From RUG14871 sp045539425 (GTDB taxonomy: Bacteria > Bacillota_I > Bacilli_A > Erysipelotrichales > Erysipelotrichaceae), in the NCBI GenBank assembly GCA_045539425.1, contig JAZQFH010000042.1, positions 1-9,177 of the forward strand: a stretch of DNA of 9,177 bases, read 5' to 3'. Position 1 is the stretch's first letter, and each line of letters begins with the position of its first letter. A program made the translations under genes and the position numbers. Shown here piece after piece: positions 1-6,516 of the stretch. The notes beneath the pieces are model-generated. The model was not told the DNA's origin. It saw nothing but the letters and a program-made list of their open reading frames with translations, and ran no database searches.

Positions 1-37
1 AACAGCTTCTTTCGTATCTTTCTCGCTGCTTTATGAT

Positions 38-72
38 GAAAAGCGGAATTTACTGTGACAGCAGATTCCGCT
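38..72 (-). terminator. Rho-independent terminator after carD
   Basis: On the minus strand an 8-bp perfect stem, AGCGGAAT paired with ATTCCGCT (42–49 with 65–72), closes a 15-nt loop and is followed by TTTT at 42–39. It begins about 50 nt after the carD stop codon, in the right orientation to end that transcript. The loop is larger and the T tract shorter than in the best terminators. Bases 1–37 show nothing I can assign. Confidence 0.65.
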
Positions 73-122
73 CAATACTCTATTTATTCTGCCAAATTTC
101 TTTCCTTCCTAATTACCGGATT

Positions 123-638
123 TTACTTTGGCAAGTTATACCTGATAATATAGGGAATCACCTCATCCTCGGGAATGTTCAGAGAATAGGCAAACTCCTG
201 TTTGATGGCATTCTCCGCCCGCTCCAATAACCGCGCATCCGTCGTGCCGAACTTGCGGTTGCTCTTCAGGCATTCCTCACGGTAGAAGGCCAGCGTCTTG
301 ATCATCGTGAGGATCTCTTTTCTCTCTCCTCTGAGCAGTATCGCCTCAAATTCCGTGGAGCGCTCCTTGTAATCCGTGATCCAGCGGCGTTCCATCTCTT
401 CGGAATCCATGATCGCCGCATCGATCTCCTCCCGGCTTAATACATGGTGCATGTTTGTTGCTACGGCCGGGGAATCGACAGGAATCTTAATCGTGGTTCC
501 GTTATCCTTTATGGAGCGCAGGACATAATACGCCTTTTTCCCCATACCGAGATCTTCCATACGGATTTCGCTGATCTCACAGACACCGCTGTTGCGGTAA
601 TTCACCAGATCATGTACCTGAAATGGATATGTACTCAT
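123..638 (-). CDS. CarD/CdnL-family transcriptional regulator
   Basis: This 171-aa protein matches the CarD_CdnL_TRCF family. Its N-terminus (FQVHDLVNYRNSGVCEISEI…) is the Tudor-like RNA polymerase interaction domain, about residues 5–65, also found in TRCF/Mfd. The rest (about 70–165) is charged and helical, like the CarD C-terminal domain. Family members bind the RNA polymerase beta subunit and modulate promoter open-complex stability, often at rRNA and stress promoters, and so act in the cytosol at the nucleoid. The start is supported by an AGGGAGG ribosome site about 7 nt upstream of ATG. The gene has its own strong promoter (720–748) and its own terminator (38–72), so it is probably monocistronic even though it follows prfB. 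A terminator-like hairpin lies in its leader. The family call is firm; the regulon in this organism is unknown. Confidence 0.88.
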   Translation of the reverse strand: MSTYPFQVHDLVNYRNSGVCEISEIRMEDLGMGKKAYYVLRSIKDNGTTIKIPVDSPAVATNMHHVLSREEIDAAIMDSEEMERRWITDYKERSTEFEAILLRGERKEILTMIKTLAFYREECLKSNRKFGTTDARLLERAENAIKQEFAYSLNIPEDEVIPYIIRYNLPK

Positions 639-659
639 TCCGCTTCCTCCCTCTTTGAT

Positions 660-689
660 AAAAATAAGCCCGGGAAAGGCCGGACTTAT
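660..689 (-). promoter_or_regulatory. Terminator-like hairpin in the carD leader (possible attenuator)
   Basis: On the minus strand a 10-bp stem (ATAAGTCCGG with CCGGGCTTAT, one G-U pair; 680–689 with 664–673) closes a 6-nt loop. It is followed at once by TTTT and then ATC (663–660). It lies between the carD promoter (720–748) and the start codon at 638, with its arm starting about 25 nt after the predicted transcription start. By shape it is an intrinsic terminator. Position suggests premature termination or attenuation, or a 5' stability stem. I see no aptamer or convincing antiterminator in the short RNA upstream of it, so the mechanism is open. Confidence 0.5.
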
Positions 690-719
690 GAATGTTTCTG
701 CACGCTTTTCTTTAATGAT

Positions 720-748
720 ATTGTACCATTTTTAAAGCTTTTTTTCAA
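720..748 (-). promoter_or_regulatory. Sigma-A type promoter of carD (extended -10)
   Basis: Minus strand TTGAAA (748–743) is separated by exactly 17 nt from TACAAT (725–720). A TGG directly before the -10 gives an extended -10 element, and the spacer is AT-rich. Transcription should start near 713, leaving a leader of about 75 nt. The -35 element lies just after the T tract of the prfB terminator, which allows carD to be expressed separately from secA-prfB. Confidence 0.82.
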
Positions 749-749
749 A

Positions 750-774
750 AACGAAGGGACGGTTTCCCGTCCCT
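750..774 (-). terminator. Rho-independent terminator after prfB
   Basis: On the minus strand the 8-bp stem AGGGACGG / CCGTCCCT (774–767 with 762–755) is closed by a GAAA tetraloop. It is followed by TCGTTTTT. It begins 7 nt after the prfB stop codon, so it ends the secA-prfB transcript. Confidence 0.9.
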
Positions 775-781
775 GTTTCTC

Positions 782-1883
782 TTATTTTACCTGTGATTTC
801 AGATAGGCGTAGATGAAGCCGTCCAGATCTCCGTCCATGACAGCTGCCACATTTCCGTTCTCATATCCCGTCCGGTTATCCTTGACCAGGGTATACGGCA
901 TAAAGACATAGGAGCGGATCTGAGCACCCCATTCAATGGATTTCTGCTCGCCCTTGATATCGCTGATCTTGGCTTCCTGCTCTTCGATCTTCAGCTGATA
1001 GAGCTTGCTCTTCAACATGTTGAGGGCACGCTCCTTGTTCATTAACTGGGAGCGCTCACTCTGGCAGTTTGCCACAAGGCCTGTCGGCTTATGGATCAGA
1101 CGGACGGCACTGTCCGTTTTGTTGATATGCTGGCCGCCGGCTCCGCTGGAGCGGTGCGTCTCGATAATGAGATCGGATTCATTGATCTCGATTTCGATCT
1201 TGTCGTCAAACTCCGGCATGACATCAAGCGCCGCAAAGGAAGTGTGACGCCTGCCCGAGGCATCAAACGGGGAGATGCGCACCAGACGGTGCACGCCCTT
1301 TTCCCCTTTGAGATAGCCATAGGCATTCTTGCCGCTGATCAGAACGGAAACCGATTTGATTCCCGCCTCATCCCCTGCCAGATAGTCCAGAACGGTCACC
1401 TTGAAACCGCTCTTTTCAGCCCAGCGGGTATACATGCGGTATAACATTTCCGCCCAGTCCTGGCTTTCCGTTCCGCCGGCACCCGGATGCAGTTCAATGA
1501 TGGCATTGTTTTTGTCATACGGATGCGACAGCAGCACGTTGATTTCATACTGCTCATAGCGGTGGGCAAAATCCAGATATTCTTCTTCCAGAAGCGCTGC
1601 CATCTCGGCATCATAGTCATCCTTCAGAAGGTTTTCCGTTTCCAGCATGTCATCCAGATCCTTTTTCAGGCTCCGATAGGTCTCCATCAGATCCTTGTAG
1701 GAATTGGCTTCATCAATTAGGGATTGCGACTTCTTCCGGTCATTCCAGAAGCCGTCAAGTAACATCTGCTGATTGATCTCTTCAATTCTCTTTTCCTTCT
1801 GAGCGAAGTCAAAGAGAGTCACCAAGCTGAATCAGCTTTCCTTTCGTTTCGTTGAGGTTCTGGCGGATCTCATACAGTTCCAT
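782..1883 (-). CDS. prfB: Peptide chain release factor 2 (RF2), expressed by programmed +1 frameshift
   Basis: RF2 recognises UGA and UAA stop codons on the ribosome and triggers peptide release. The gene is split in two frames: 24 codons from ATG at 1883 (MELYEIRQNLNETKGK…) end in CTT-TGA, and skipping one T at 1811 joins them to the long frame from GAC at 1810. The joined product is 366 aa, against 365 in E. coli. The stop-recognition SPF motif is at 204–206 and the catalytic GGQ (SSGAGGQHIN) at 249–251, both within one residue of their E. coli positions. The N-terminal helical domain covers roughly residues 1–110. ATG overlaps the secA TAA by one base (TAATG), with AGGAGG at 1891–1896, 7 nt upstream, implying translational coupling to secA. 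A start at the TTG at 1825 would drop the N-terminal helix and is rejected. Transcription ends at the hairpin 750–774. Confidence 0.96.
1808..1825 (-). promoter_or_regulatory. RF2 autoregulatory frameshift site (CTTTGAC)
   Basis: The minus strand reads CTT TGA C at 1814–1808, the conserved RF2 slippery site. When RF2 is scarce the in-frame TGA (codon 25) is decoded slowly and the ribosome slips +1 from CTT to TTT, then reads GAC. The stimulatory element in E. coli is a Shine-Dalgarno-like AGGGGG three nt before CTT. Here the only good match to the anti-SD is GGTGA, 4 nt before CTT. The pairing register is therefore a little different, but the element is recognisable. Confidence 0.93.
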
Positions 1884-4249
1884 TATGCATCCTCCTCTTC
1901 CTTTTCCTCCTGCTCATACTTGATCTGCAGACGGATACAGAAGGCAACGACTTCCTCGGAGATATGCGAGAGCATCTCTTCAAACATCTGATAGCCTTCC
2001 TCCACATAAGCCTGCAGCGGATTGGACTGAGCATAGGAACGCAGATGGATACCGCTTCTCAGCTTATCCATCATGTCGATGTGGTTGATCCAGGCACGGT
2101 CAATGATACGCAGTACCATGACTTTTTCCATCGGCTTGATCTCTTCATCGACTTTGGCGATTTTCTCAAGATAGCTGTTCCAGACTCTCTGCTGTACTTC
2201 CACCGTCATATCTTCCGCGGATTTGCCCTGCAGGGAGGCTTTGTCCAGAACACCCTCTGCCAGTGACATCTTGGCGAGGGAATGTAAGACGCCGTCCACG
2301 TCGACTTTGCGGTTTTTGTCCTGCGGATCGATGTTTCCGGTTACGATATTCTCCACGACTCTGTCAAACATGCCCTTGATGATCGGACGGACATCGTCGT
2401 GATCGAGTACGAAGTTTCTCTGGTCATAGATGATCTCACGCTGCTGGCGTAAGACATCATCGTATTCCAGAAGGGATTTACGGATATCGAAGTTGTAACC
2501 TTCGACTCTTCTCTGTGCCGAGCTGATGGCTTTGGTGATCGTCTTGGATTCCACCGGGACATCTCCCAGCTGGGAGAAGAGCGCTTCCATGCGTTCTCCG
2601 CCGAAACGGACCATGAGTTCATCCTGTACGGAGACATAGAAACGGGAATAGCCCGGGTCGCCCTGACGTCCGCTACGTCCGCGCAGCTGATTGTCGATAC
2701 GGCGGGATTCATGCCGCTCAGAGCCTAATACCGCCAGGCCGCCGAGTTCTCTGACGCCTTCGCCAAGCTTGATGTCCGTACCACGGCCGGCCATGTTGGT
2801 CGCAATGGTAACCGCACCCTTATGTCCGGCTTTGGCGATGATGTCCGCTTCTCTGGCGTGGTTCTTCGCATTCAGAACTTCATGGCGGATCTTGCGCTGG
2901 GTTAAGAGCTTGGAGATGAATTCGGATGTTTCAACCGAGATCGTACCGACTAAGATCGGCTGACCGGTCTTGTGCACTTCTTCAATCTCCTGGATCAGCG
3001 CCTGGAATTTGGCTTTCTTTGTGCCGTATACCGCATCCGGATAGTCCTTACGGATGACCGGACGGTTGGTCGGGATCTCCATGACGCGCATGTTGTAGAT
3101 GGCCAGGAATTCTTCCTCTTCCGTTTTGGCCGTACCTGTCATACCGGCAAGCTTGGAATACAGACGGAAGAAGTTCTGATAGGTGATCGTGGCCAGCGTG
3201 GTCGTCTCTTCCTTGATCGGAACGTTTTCCTTCGCTTCAATGGCCTGATGCAGACCGTCGGAATACTGACGTCCTTCCATCATACGGCCCGTGAACTGGT
3301 CAACGATGACGACCTTCTTGTCCTTGACGACATATTCGACGTCATTGCTCATGATATAGTTGGCTTTTAAAGCCATGTTGATGTGGTGAACGTAGTTGGT
3401 GTTCTCCAGATCGTACAGGTTGTCGATATGGAAGGCAGCTTCTGCCTTATCGACGCCCGGCTCCAGCAGAGTCACCGATTTGGATTTGATATCAATCTGA
3501 TAGTCTACATTTTCCACCATCCGCTTGACCAGCCTGTCGCTCTGGATATAGAGGTTGGCTGTCTTCTTCTGGCCGCCGCTGATGATCAGCGGAGTGCGGC
3601 TTTCATCGATGAGGATTGAGTCAACCTCGTCAACGAGGGCAAAGTTCAGCGGACGCAGAACGCGGTCTTTCACGCTGGTGACCATGTTGTCACGCAGATA
3701 GTCAAAGCCGACTTCCGCATTGGTTGTATATGTAATATCACATTCATAGGCTTTCCGTTTCATCGCCGGAGTCAGGGCTCTGAGGTTTAATCCGACACTC
3801 AGGCCGAGGAATTCATGGATCTGACCCATCCATTTCGCGTCACGTCCGGCCAGATATTCGTTGACCGTAACCACGTGTACGCCTTTTCCTTCCAGCGCAT
3901 TCAAATAAACCGGCATGACGGAAGTCAGTGTCTTACCTTCACCGGTTTTCATTTCGGCAATATCACCCTGATGGAGAACAATGGCACCCACGATCTGAAC
4001 ATAGTAAGGATACTCCCCGATGACACGCTTTGCGGCTTCTCTTACCGTGGCGTATGCTTCCGGAAGGATATCATCCAGCGTTTCCCCCGCTGCCAGACGG
4101 GCTTTCAGCTTCGGCGTCTGCGCCTTCAGCGTCTCGTCATCCATGGCAGACATGGTTCCGGCATAACCTTCCACCTTATCGGCGATTTTTTTAATCTCCC
4201 TTAATCTGCGTTCATCATAATTGAACAGTCTAGTTAAAAAGTTTGCCAT
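1883..4249 (-). CDS. secA: Preprotein translocase ATPase SecA
   Basis: SecA is the cytosolic motor that drives unfolded secretory proteins through SecYEG. The 788-aa protein has the canonical order. NBD1 carries Walker A (MKTGEGKT, about 100–107) and Walker B (DEVDSILIDE, about 207–216). The preprotein cross-linking domain lies between the two halves of NBD1. NBD2 carries GRGTDIKLGEG and QLRGRSGRQGD. The helical scaffold and wing domain follow (YNFDIRKSLLEYDDVLRQQ). The C-terminus ends in an acidic tail (EQEEKEEEDA) without the CxCxSGx8CH zinc site that ends B. subtilis (841 aa) and E. coli SecA. The start ATG matches the usual MANFLTRLF-type N-terminus and has AAGGAG (4261–4266) 11 nt upstream. 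secA is transcribed with prfB from a promoter just after the csp terminator. Only one SecA is visible, so this is presumably the housekeeping copy. Confidence 0.98.
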   Translation of the reverse strand: MANFLTRLFNYDERRLREIKKIADKVEGYAGTMSAMDDETLKAQTPKLKARLAAGETLDDILPEAYATVREAAKRVIGEYPYYVQIVGAIVLHQGDIAEMKTGEGKTLTSVMPVYLNALEGKGVHVVTVNEYLAGRDAKWMGQIHEFLGLSVGLNLRALTPAMKRKAYECDITYTTNAEVGFDYLRDNMVTSVKDRVLRPLNFALVDEVDSILIDESRTPLIISGGQKKTANLYIQSDRLVKRMVENVDYQIDIKSKSVTLLEPGVDKAEAAFHIDNLYDLENTNYVHHINMALKANYIMSNDVEYVVKDKKVVIVDQFTGRMMEGRQYSDGLHQAIEAKENVPIKEETTTLATITYQNFFRLYSKLAGMTGTAKTEEEEFLAIYNMRVMEIPTNRPVIRKDYPDAVYGTKKAKFQALIQEIEEVHKTGQPILVGTISVETSEFISKLLTQRKIRHEVLNAKNHAREADIIAKAGHKGAVTIATNMAGRGTDIKLGEGVRELGGLAVLGSERHESRRIDNQLRGRSGRQGDPGYSRFYVSVQDELMVRFGGERMEALFSQLGDVPVESKTITKAISSAQRRVEGYNFDIRKSLLEYDDVLRQQREIIYDQRNFVLDHDDVRPIIKGMFDRVVENIVTGNIDPQDKNRKVDVDGVLHSLAKMSLAEGVLDKASLQGKSAEDMTVEVQQRVWNSYLEKIAKVDEEIKPMEKVMVLRIIDRAWINHIDMMDKLRSGIHLRSYAQSNPLQAYVEEGYQMFEEMLSHISEEVVAFCIRLQIKYEQEEKEEEDA

Positions 4250-4279
4250 TACAAAAAAATCTCCTTCTTAAACATTTAC

Positions 4280-4308
4280 ATTATACTTGATAATCCCTTT
4301 GAATAAAA
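4280..4308 (-). promoter_or_regulatory. Probable secA-prfB promoter
   Basis: A perfect TATAAT -10 lies on the minus strand at 4285–4280. At 17 nt upstream the sequence is TTTTAT (4308–4303), a poor -35 that sits in the T tract of the csp terminator. The csp terminator directly upstream makes a separate secA promoter necessary, and this is the only good -10 in the gap. The ribosome site AAGGAG follows at 4266–4261. Confidence 0.6.
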
Positions 4309-4332
4309 GAAAAAGCGACGGCGTCGCTTTTT
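4302..4332 (-). terminator. Rho-independent terminator after csp
   Basis: A perfect 10-bp inverted repeat (AAAAAGCGAC / GTCGCTTTTT, 4310–4319 with 4323–4332) has a 3-nt loop. On the minus strand it is followed by CTTTTATT. It starts 5 nt after the csp stop codon. The symmetrical A/T flanks mean it could work in both directions, but no plus-strand gene needs it. Confidence 0.88.
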
Positions 4333-4337
4333 ACTTG

Positions 4338-4535
4338 TTATTTTTTAACAATGTTGTGTGCCTGTAATCCGCGTTCAGTTTCCACTAAATCGAATTCCAC
4401 TTCAGCACCGTCTTCGATTGTCTTGAAGCCTTCCATCACTAACTGAGAGAAATGGAAGAAGACGTCTCTTTCATCGTCAATGACAATGAAACCGAAGCCT
4501 TTGTCTTTGTTAAACTTTTTGACTTTTCCAATCAT
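4338..4535 (-). CDS. Cold-shock domain protein (CspA family)
   Basis: The 65-aa protein is a single cold-shock domain, a five-stranded OB fold that binds single-stranded RNA and DNA as a chaperone and melts RNA structure. RNP1 is KGFGFI (residues 12–17) and RNP2 is DVFFHF (24–29). Length and the C-terminal GLQAHNIV match the family. The usual Trp/Phe before RNP1 is Phe8. ATG at 4535 has an AGGGGAAGG ribosome site (4546–4554), 10 nt upstream. Unlike E. coli cspA, the predicted leader is only about 30 nt, so control through a long structured cold-shock leader is unlikely. The gene has its own promoter and terminator between comFC and secA, near the position held by hpf in B. subtilis. Whether it is cold-induced or constitutive cannot be told from sequence. 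Confidence 0.96.
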   Translation of the reverse strand: MIGKVKKFNKDKGFGFIVIDDERDVFFHFSQLVMEGFKTIEDGAEVEFDLVETERGLQAHNIVKK

Positions 4536-4555
4536 ATACTAAATACCTTCCCCTA

Positions 4556-4570
4556 AAAGTCCAGGACTTT
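4556..4570. promoter_or_regulatory. 15-bp palindrome at the csp transcription start
   Basis: AAAGTCC-A-GGACTTT is a perfect inverted repeat with 7-bp arms and a 1-nt centre. It abuts the csp -10 element and covers the predicted start site (about 4564). It could be an operator for a dimeric repressor or, as RNA, a small hairpin at or near the transcript 5' end. No regulator is recognised for it. Confidence 0.4.
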
Positions 4571-4599
4571 ATTATAATTTAGCACTATTCAAATCAAAA
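4571..4599 (-). promoter_or_regulatory. Probable csp promoter
   Basis: A perfect TATAAT -10 lies on the minus strand at 4576–4571. Upstream, TTTTGA (4599–4594, spacing 17) or TTGATT (4597–4592, spacing 15) could serve as -35. The region upstream of the -10 is AT-rich and includes a run of nine T. The -35 overlaps the T tract of the weak hairpin proposed to end comFC. Confidence 0.65.
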
Positions 4600-4620
4600 A
4601 AAAAGTAAACCACCCGATTT
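4596..4620 (-). terminator. Weak candidate terminator after comFC
   Basis: On the minus strand AAATC (4620–4616) can pair with GGTTT (4611–4607) around a GGGT loop, followed by AC and nine T. The stem is only 5 bp with one G-U pair, so termination may be partial, but the uninterrupted T run is strong. It lies about 27 nt after the comFC stop codon. Confidence 0.35.
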
Positions 4621-4647
4621 GCGTTAAATGTATAAAATTGTGTATTA

Positions 4648-5322
4648 TTAGACATTTTCCGTGTCAAACCAGCGCTTATTCCCGCTCACTGCGAGTGCCC
4701 GGATCTCTTTGGAAAACGGCTGTAACAAATGATAACAGCTTAAAAGCGTGCTGCCTGTTGTCAGCACATCATCCACAAGCAATAGCGGCGTATCAGGCAA
4801 AGTAACACCCTGTTTGCGTCTGATGTGACTGACAACGTTTTTCCTGGCTTTCCGTCCGCCCGTTTTCTGTGAATACTCATCCACCTTTTCAAACGGCATC
4901 ACGATCGGTAAAGCCAGTACGGAGAACATTTTTTCCACGTGGTGAAAGCCCCGCTCCGCCAGTTTTTTCTCACTGCTCGGCGGACACACCAGCGTATAGC
5001 TGCCGTATTTCTTTCGCAGGCGAGCGGAATCCGCGGCAAGAAAAAGCGGATAGAGCGCCTCATCGTATAATTCCTTGTACTGCAAGAGATAAGAGGAAAA
5101 TGCGTCATTGTAGAGATAGAGTATCTCACACTTGAGATCCTCCAGTTCAATCACGGCATCTTTCCTGATCAGTTTTTCCCGGCATTTTGCGCAGAGTGGA
5201 TCTTCATCCCAGAGTAATGAAAAGAGATTTCCCTTGGTTTGTTTTTTTGTAAAGCAGATCAGGCATTCATCCGTGTGATTTCCCTGATTGCTTCTTCCAC
5301 TTCCCTGCTTCTTCGGCAACAT
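4648..5322 (-). CDS. comFC: ComF-family phosphoribosyltransferase-like protein (ComFC)
   Basis: The 224-aa protein has the ComF/GntX layout: an N-terminal double CxxC zinc finger (CLIC at about 20–23 and CAKC at about 43–46), then a type I phosphoribosyltransferase domain. That domain carries the PRPP-binding loop LLLVDDVLTTGST at about 180–192. In Bacillota ComFC is needed for natural DNA uptake and works with the ComFA ATPase at the cytosolic face; its reaction is not settled. The ATG at 5322 is used because no later in-frame ATG, GTG or TTG precedes the zinc finger. The ribosome site AAGGAG is 13 nt upstream, a long spacing. It overlaps the comFA remnant by 64 nt, as expected for a coupled operon. 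comFC itself looks intact. With comFA disrupted, its original promoter is probably gone, and no replacement promoter is obvious. Confidence 0.9.
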   Translation of the reverse strand: MLPKKQGSGRSNQGNHTDECLICFTKKQTKGNLFSLLWDEDPLCAKCREKLIRKDAVIELEDLKCEILYLYNDAFSSYLLQYKELYDEALYPLFLAADSARLRKKYGSYTLVCPPSSEKKLAERGFHHVEKMFSVLALPIVMPFEKVDEYSQKTGGRKARKNVVSHIRRKQGVTLPDTPLLLVDDVLTTGSTLLSCYHLLQPFSKEIRALAVSGNKRWFDTENV

Positions 5323-5867
5323 AAAAACAGACAGTCTCCTTCCGGGTATTTCGGGTCACGTCCGACTCTTCCCGCAATCTGAATCAGGCTAGCTTTATCA
5401 AAGACACCGTGGTCCGCCCGCAGGATGATCACGGCGACATTGGAAAACGTTACTCCTCTCTCTAATACAGTTGTGGTGATCAAAACCGGAAAACGTCCCT
5501 CTCTGAAATCACGGATCATCTCATCCTTGTTCTCACTCTCTGAAGTAAAATGGGGGATCTTCAGAGCTTTTCCCAGCTGCTTTGCGAGGTTGCGCGTAGG
5601 TACAAAGACTAATACCTTCTCCCTGCCTTTGATAAAGTATGTTAAGTATAGGTATTGAATTGCCATCGGCAGGATCAGGATTCTGGGCACAACGAGAGGA
5701 TGATGATGAGGTCTGTGAAACAGCCGGAGCGTCTCCATTTTCCGTAACGATTCATCCGGCGTGGCGCTTAAGGCAATCAAATGGCCCCGGCAGCTCGTTC
5801 GGACGATTCCCTGCAACACCTCATTTCCCTTATAGGGGAAGGCGTCCGGTTCATCAGCGTATGTCAA
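5259..5867 (-). pseudogene. comFA: C-terminal remnant of comFA (DNA-uptake helicase)
   Basis: ComFA is a superfamily-2 ATPase/helicase of about 450 aa that helps pull single-stranded DNA in during transformation. Only the last ~200 aa remain. The family sequence starts abruptly at motif II (ADEPDAFPYKG; usual form DEVDAFP). It continues through SATPDE (motif III), VFVPTRNLAKQL (IV), TTTVLERGVTF (V) and QIAGRVGRDPKYPEGD (VI). The zinc cysteines, Walker A and the rest of helicase domain 1 are missing. The frame runs back only to a TGA at 5895–5897, and the first possible start is a TTG at 5867 without a ribosome site. The serine recombinase remnant and its terminator lie directly upstream, so insertion by an element is the likely cause. 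The remaining fragment shows no internal stop, which suggests recent disruption or a breakpoint that can still be reversed. Confidence 0.85.
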
Positions 5868-5896
5868 GTAAGGACTAAAAAAAATTGAACTTTTTC

Positions 5897-5937
5897 AGAA
5901 GAAAAGCTCCGGATTCTGCAATCTGGAGCTCTTTTCT
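5897..5937 (-). terminator. Hairpin terminator after the recombinase remnant
   Basis: Minus strand AGCTCC…GGAGCT (5930–5925 with 5910–5905) with an inner GATT/AATC pair and a GCAG loop forms a stem of about 10 bp with one A·C mismatch. The outer AAAA/TTTT pairs add stability, and TTTTCTTCT follows. It lies 16–56 nt after the recombinase stop codon and could also act on the plus strand. It would block readthrough from the element into comFA'/comFC. Confidence 0.6.
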
Positions 5938-5952
5938 GATAGATGTTCAGTT

Positions 5953-6474
5953 TTACTGTTCTTCCACGAACCGTTTAAAGATGTCGGAGAACTTCCATAT
6001 GATCTGTGCATGCTGGTCATCTGTTATCTCAACAGATTCTATAAATGTTTGCACCATACCGCTTGTCAGCTGAGATTCTTTGGAATATTTCTTCATCTCT
6101 CCGACCAGTTTTTCAGTCTCAGGATCTTCAGAGGTCCTTATCACTTCCAACTTGTTTCCAAGTTCTGCAATCCCGTCAGTGATGGTAGAAGACGCTTCAT
6201 CCAGCTTTTGCTTCTTAGCCAGAAACTTCTCTTTAGGAAGATCTCCGGACATATATTTGTCCATGTTGGAATACTTATCTGACTCAATGCGTTTCAGTTC
6301 TTTCTGCATCTTTTCGCTAGCCGTCTTAATCGATTCTGTTTCATTACCGAGCAGCTTTTTCTGCTGATTCAGCTTCCCGGACAGATCATCTGACAGAACG
6401 AACATATTCTGAAGCGATTGTTCTTTCACGAATAAATACATGATAATAATCCATCGGGACACGGTCAATAACAT
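5953..6474 (-). pseudogene. C-terminal remnant of a large serine recombinase
   Basis: The open frame encodes 173 aa that look like the last third of a large serine recombinase of integrative elements or phages. There is a VKEQSLQ-type helix, then a long charged coiled coil with the typical SGDLPKEKFLAKKQKLDE segment (about 85–101). The end, LTSGMVQTFIESVEI…IWKFSDIF, is the usual last helix-strand unit. The catalytic serine domain and the rest of the N-terminal ~350 aa are missing. Recognisable homology starts near 6430, and the first ~15 residues of the frame do not look like the family. It cannot catalyse recombination. The remaining frame is clean, so it was broken by loss of its 5' part rather than slow decay. 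Position at the comFA break suggests it belonged to the element that integrated there. Assignment rests on pattern recognition, not on a search. Confidence 0.7.
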
Positions 6475-6516
6475 ATCTCAGAAATCTGATACGGCTTTCC
6501 TTTTAACAGGTACAAC

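Noticed and set aside
33..230. 65-aa plus-strand frame at the left edge
   Set aside because: It overlaps the carD terminator and the carD 3' end and has no ribosome site or recognisable sequence.
782..1825. RF2 starting at TTG 1825 as a simple single-frame gene
   Set aside because: This would lose the conserved N-terminal helix; the ATG at 1883 with a good ribosome site and the exact CTTTGAC site explain the gene better.
5846..5867. Perfect TTGACA (minus strand, 5867–5862) as a promoter for comFC
   Set aside because: The nearest -10-like sequence (TATAAG) is 27 nt further on, far outside the usual 16–18 nt, and the TTGACA falls at the edge of comFA coding sequence.
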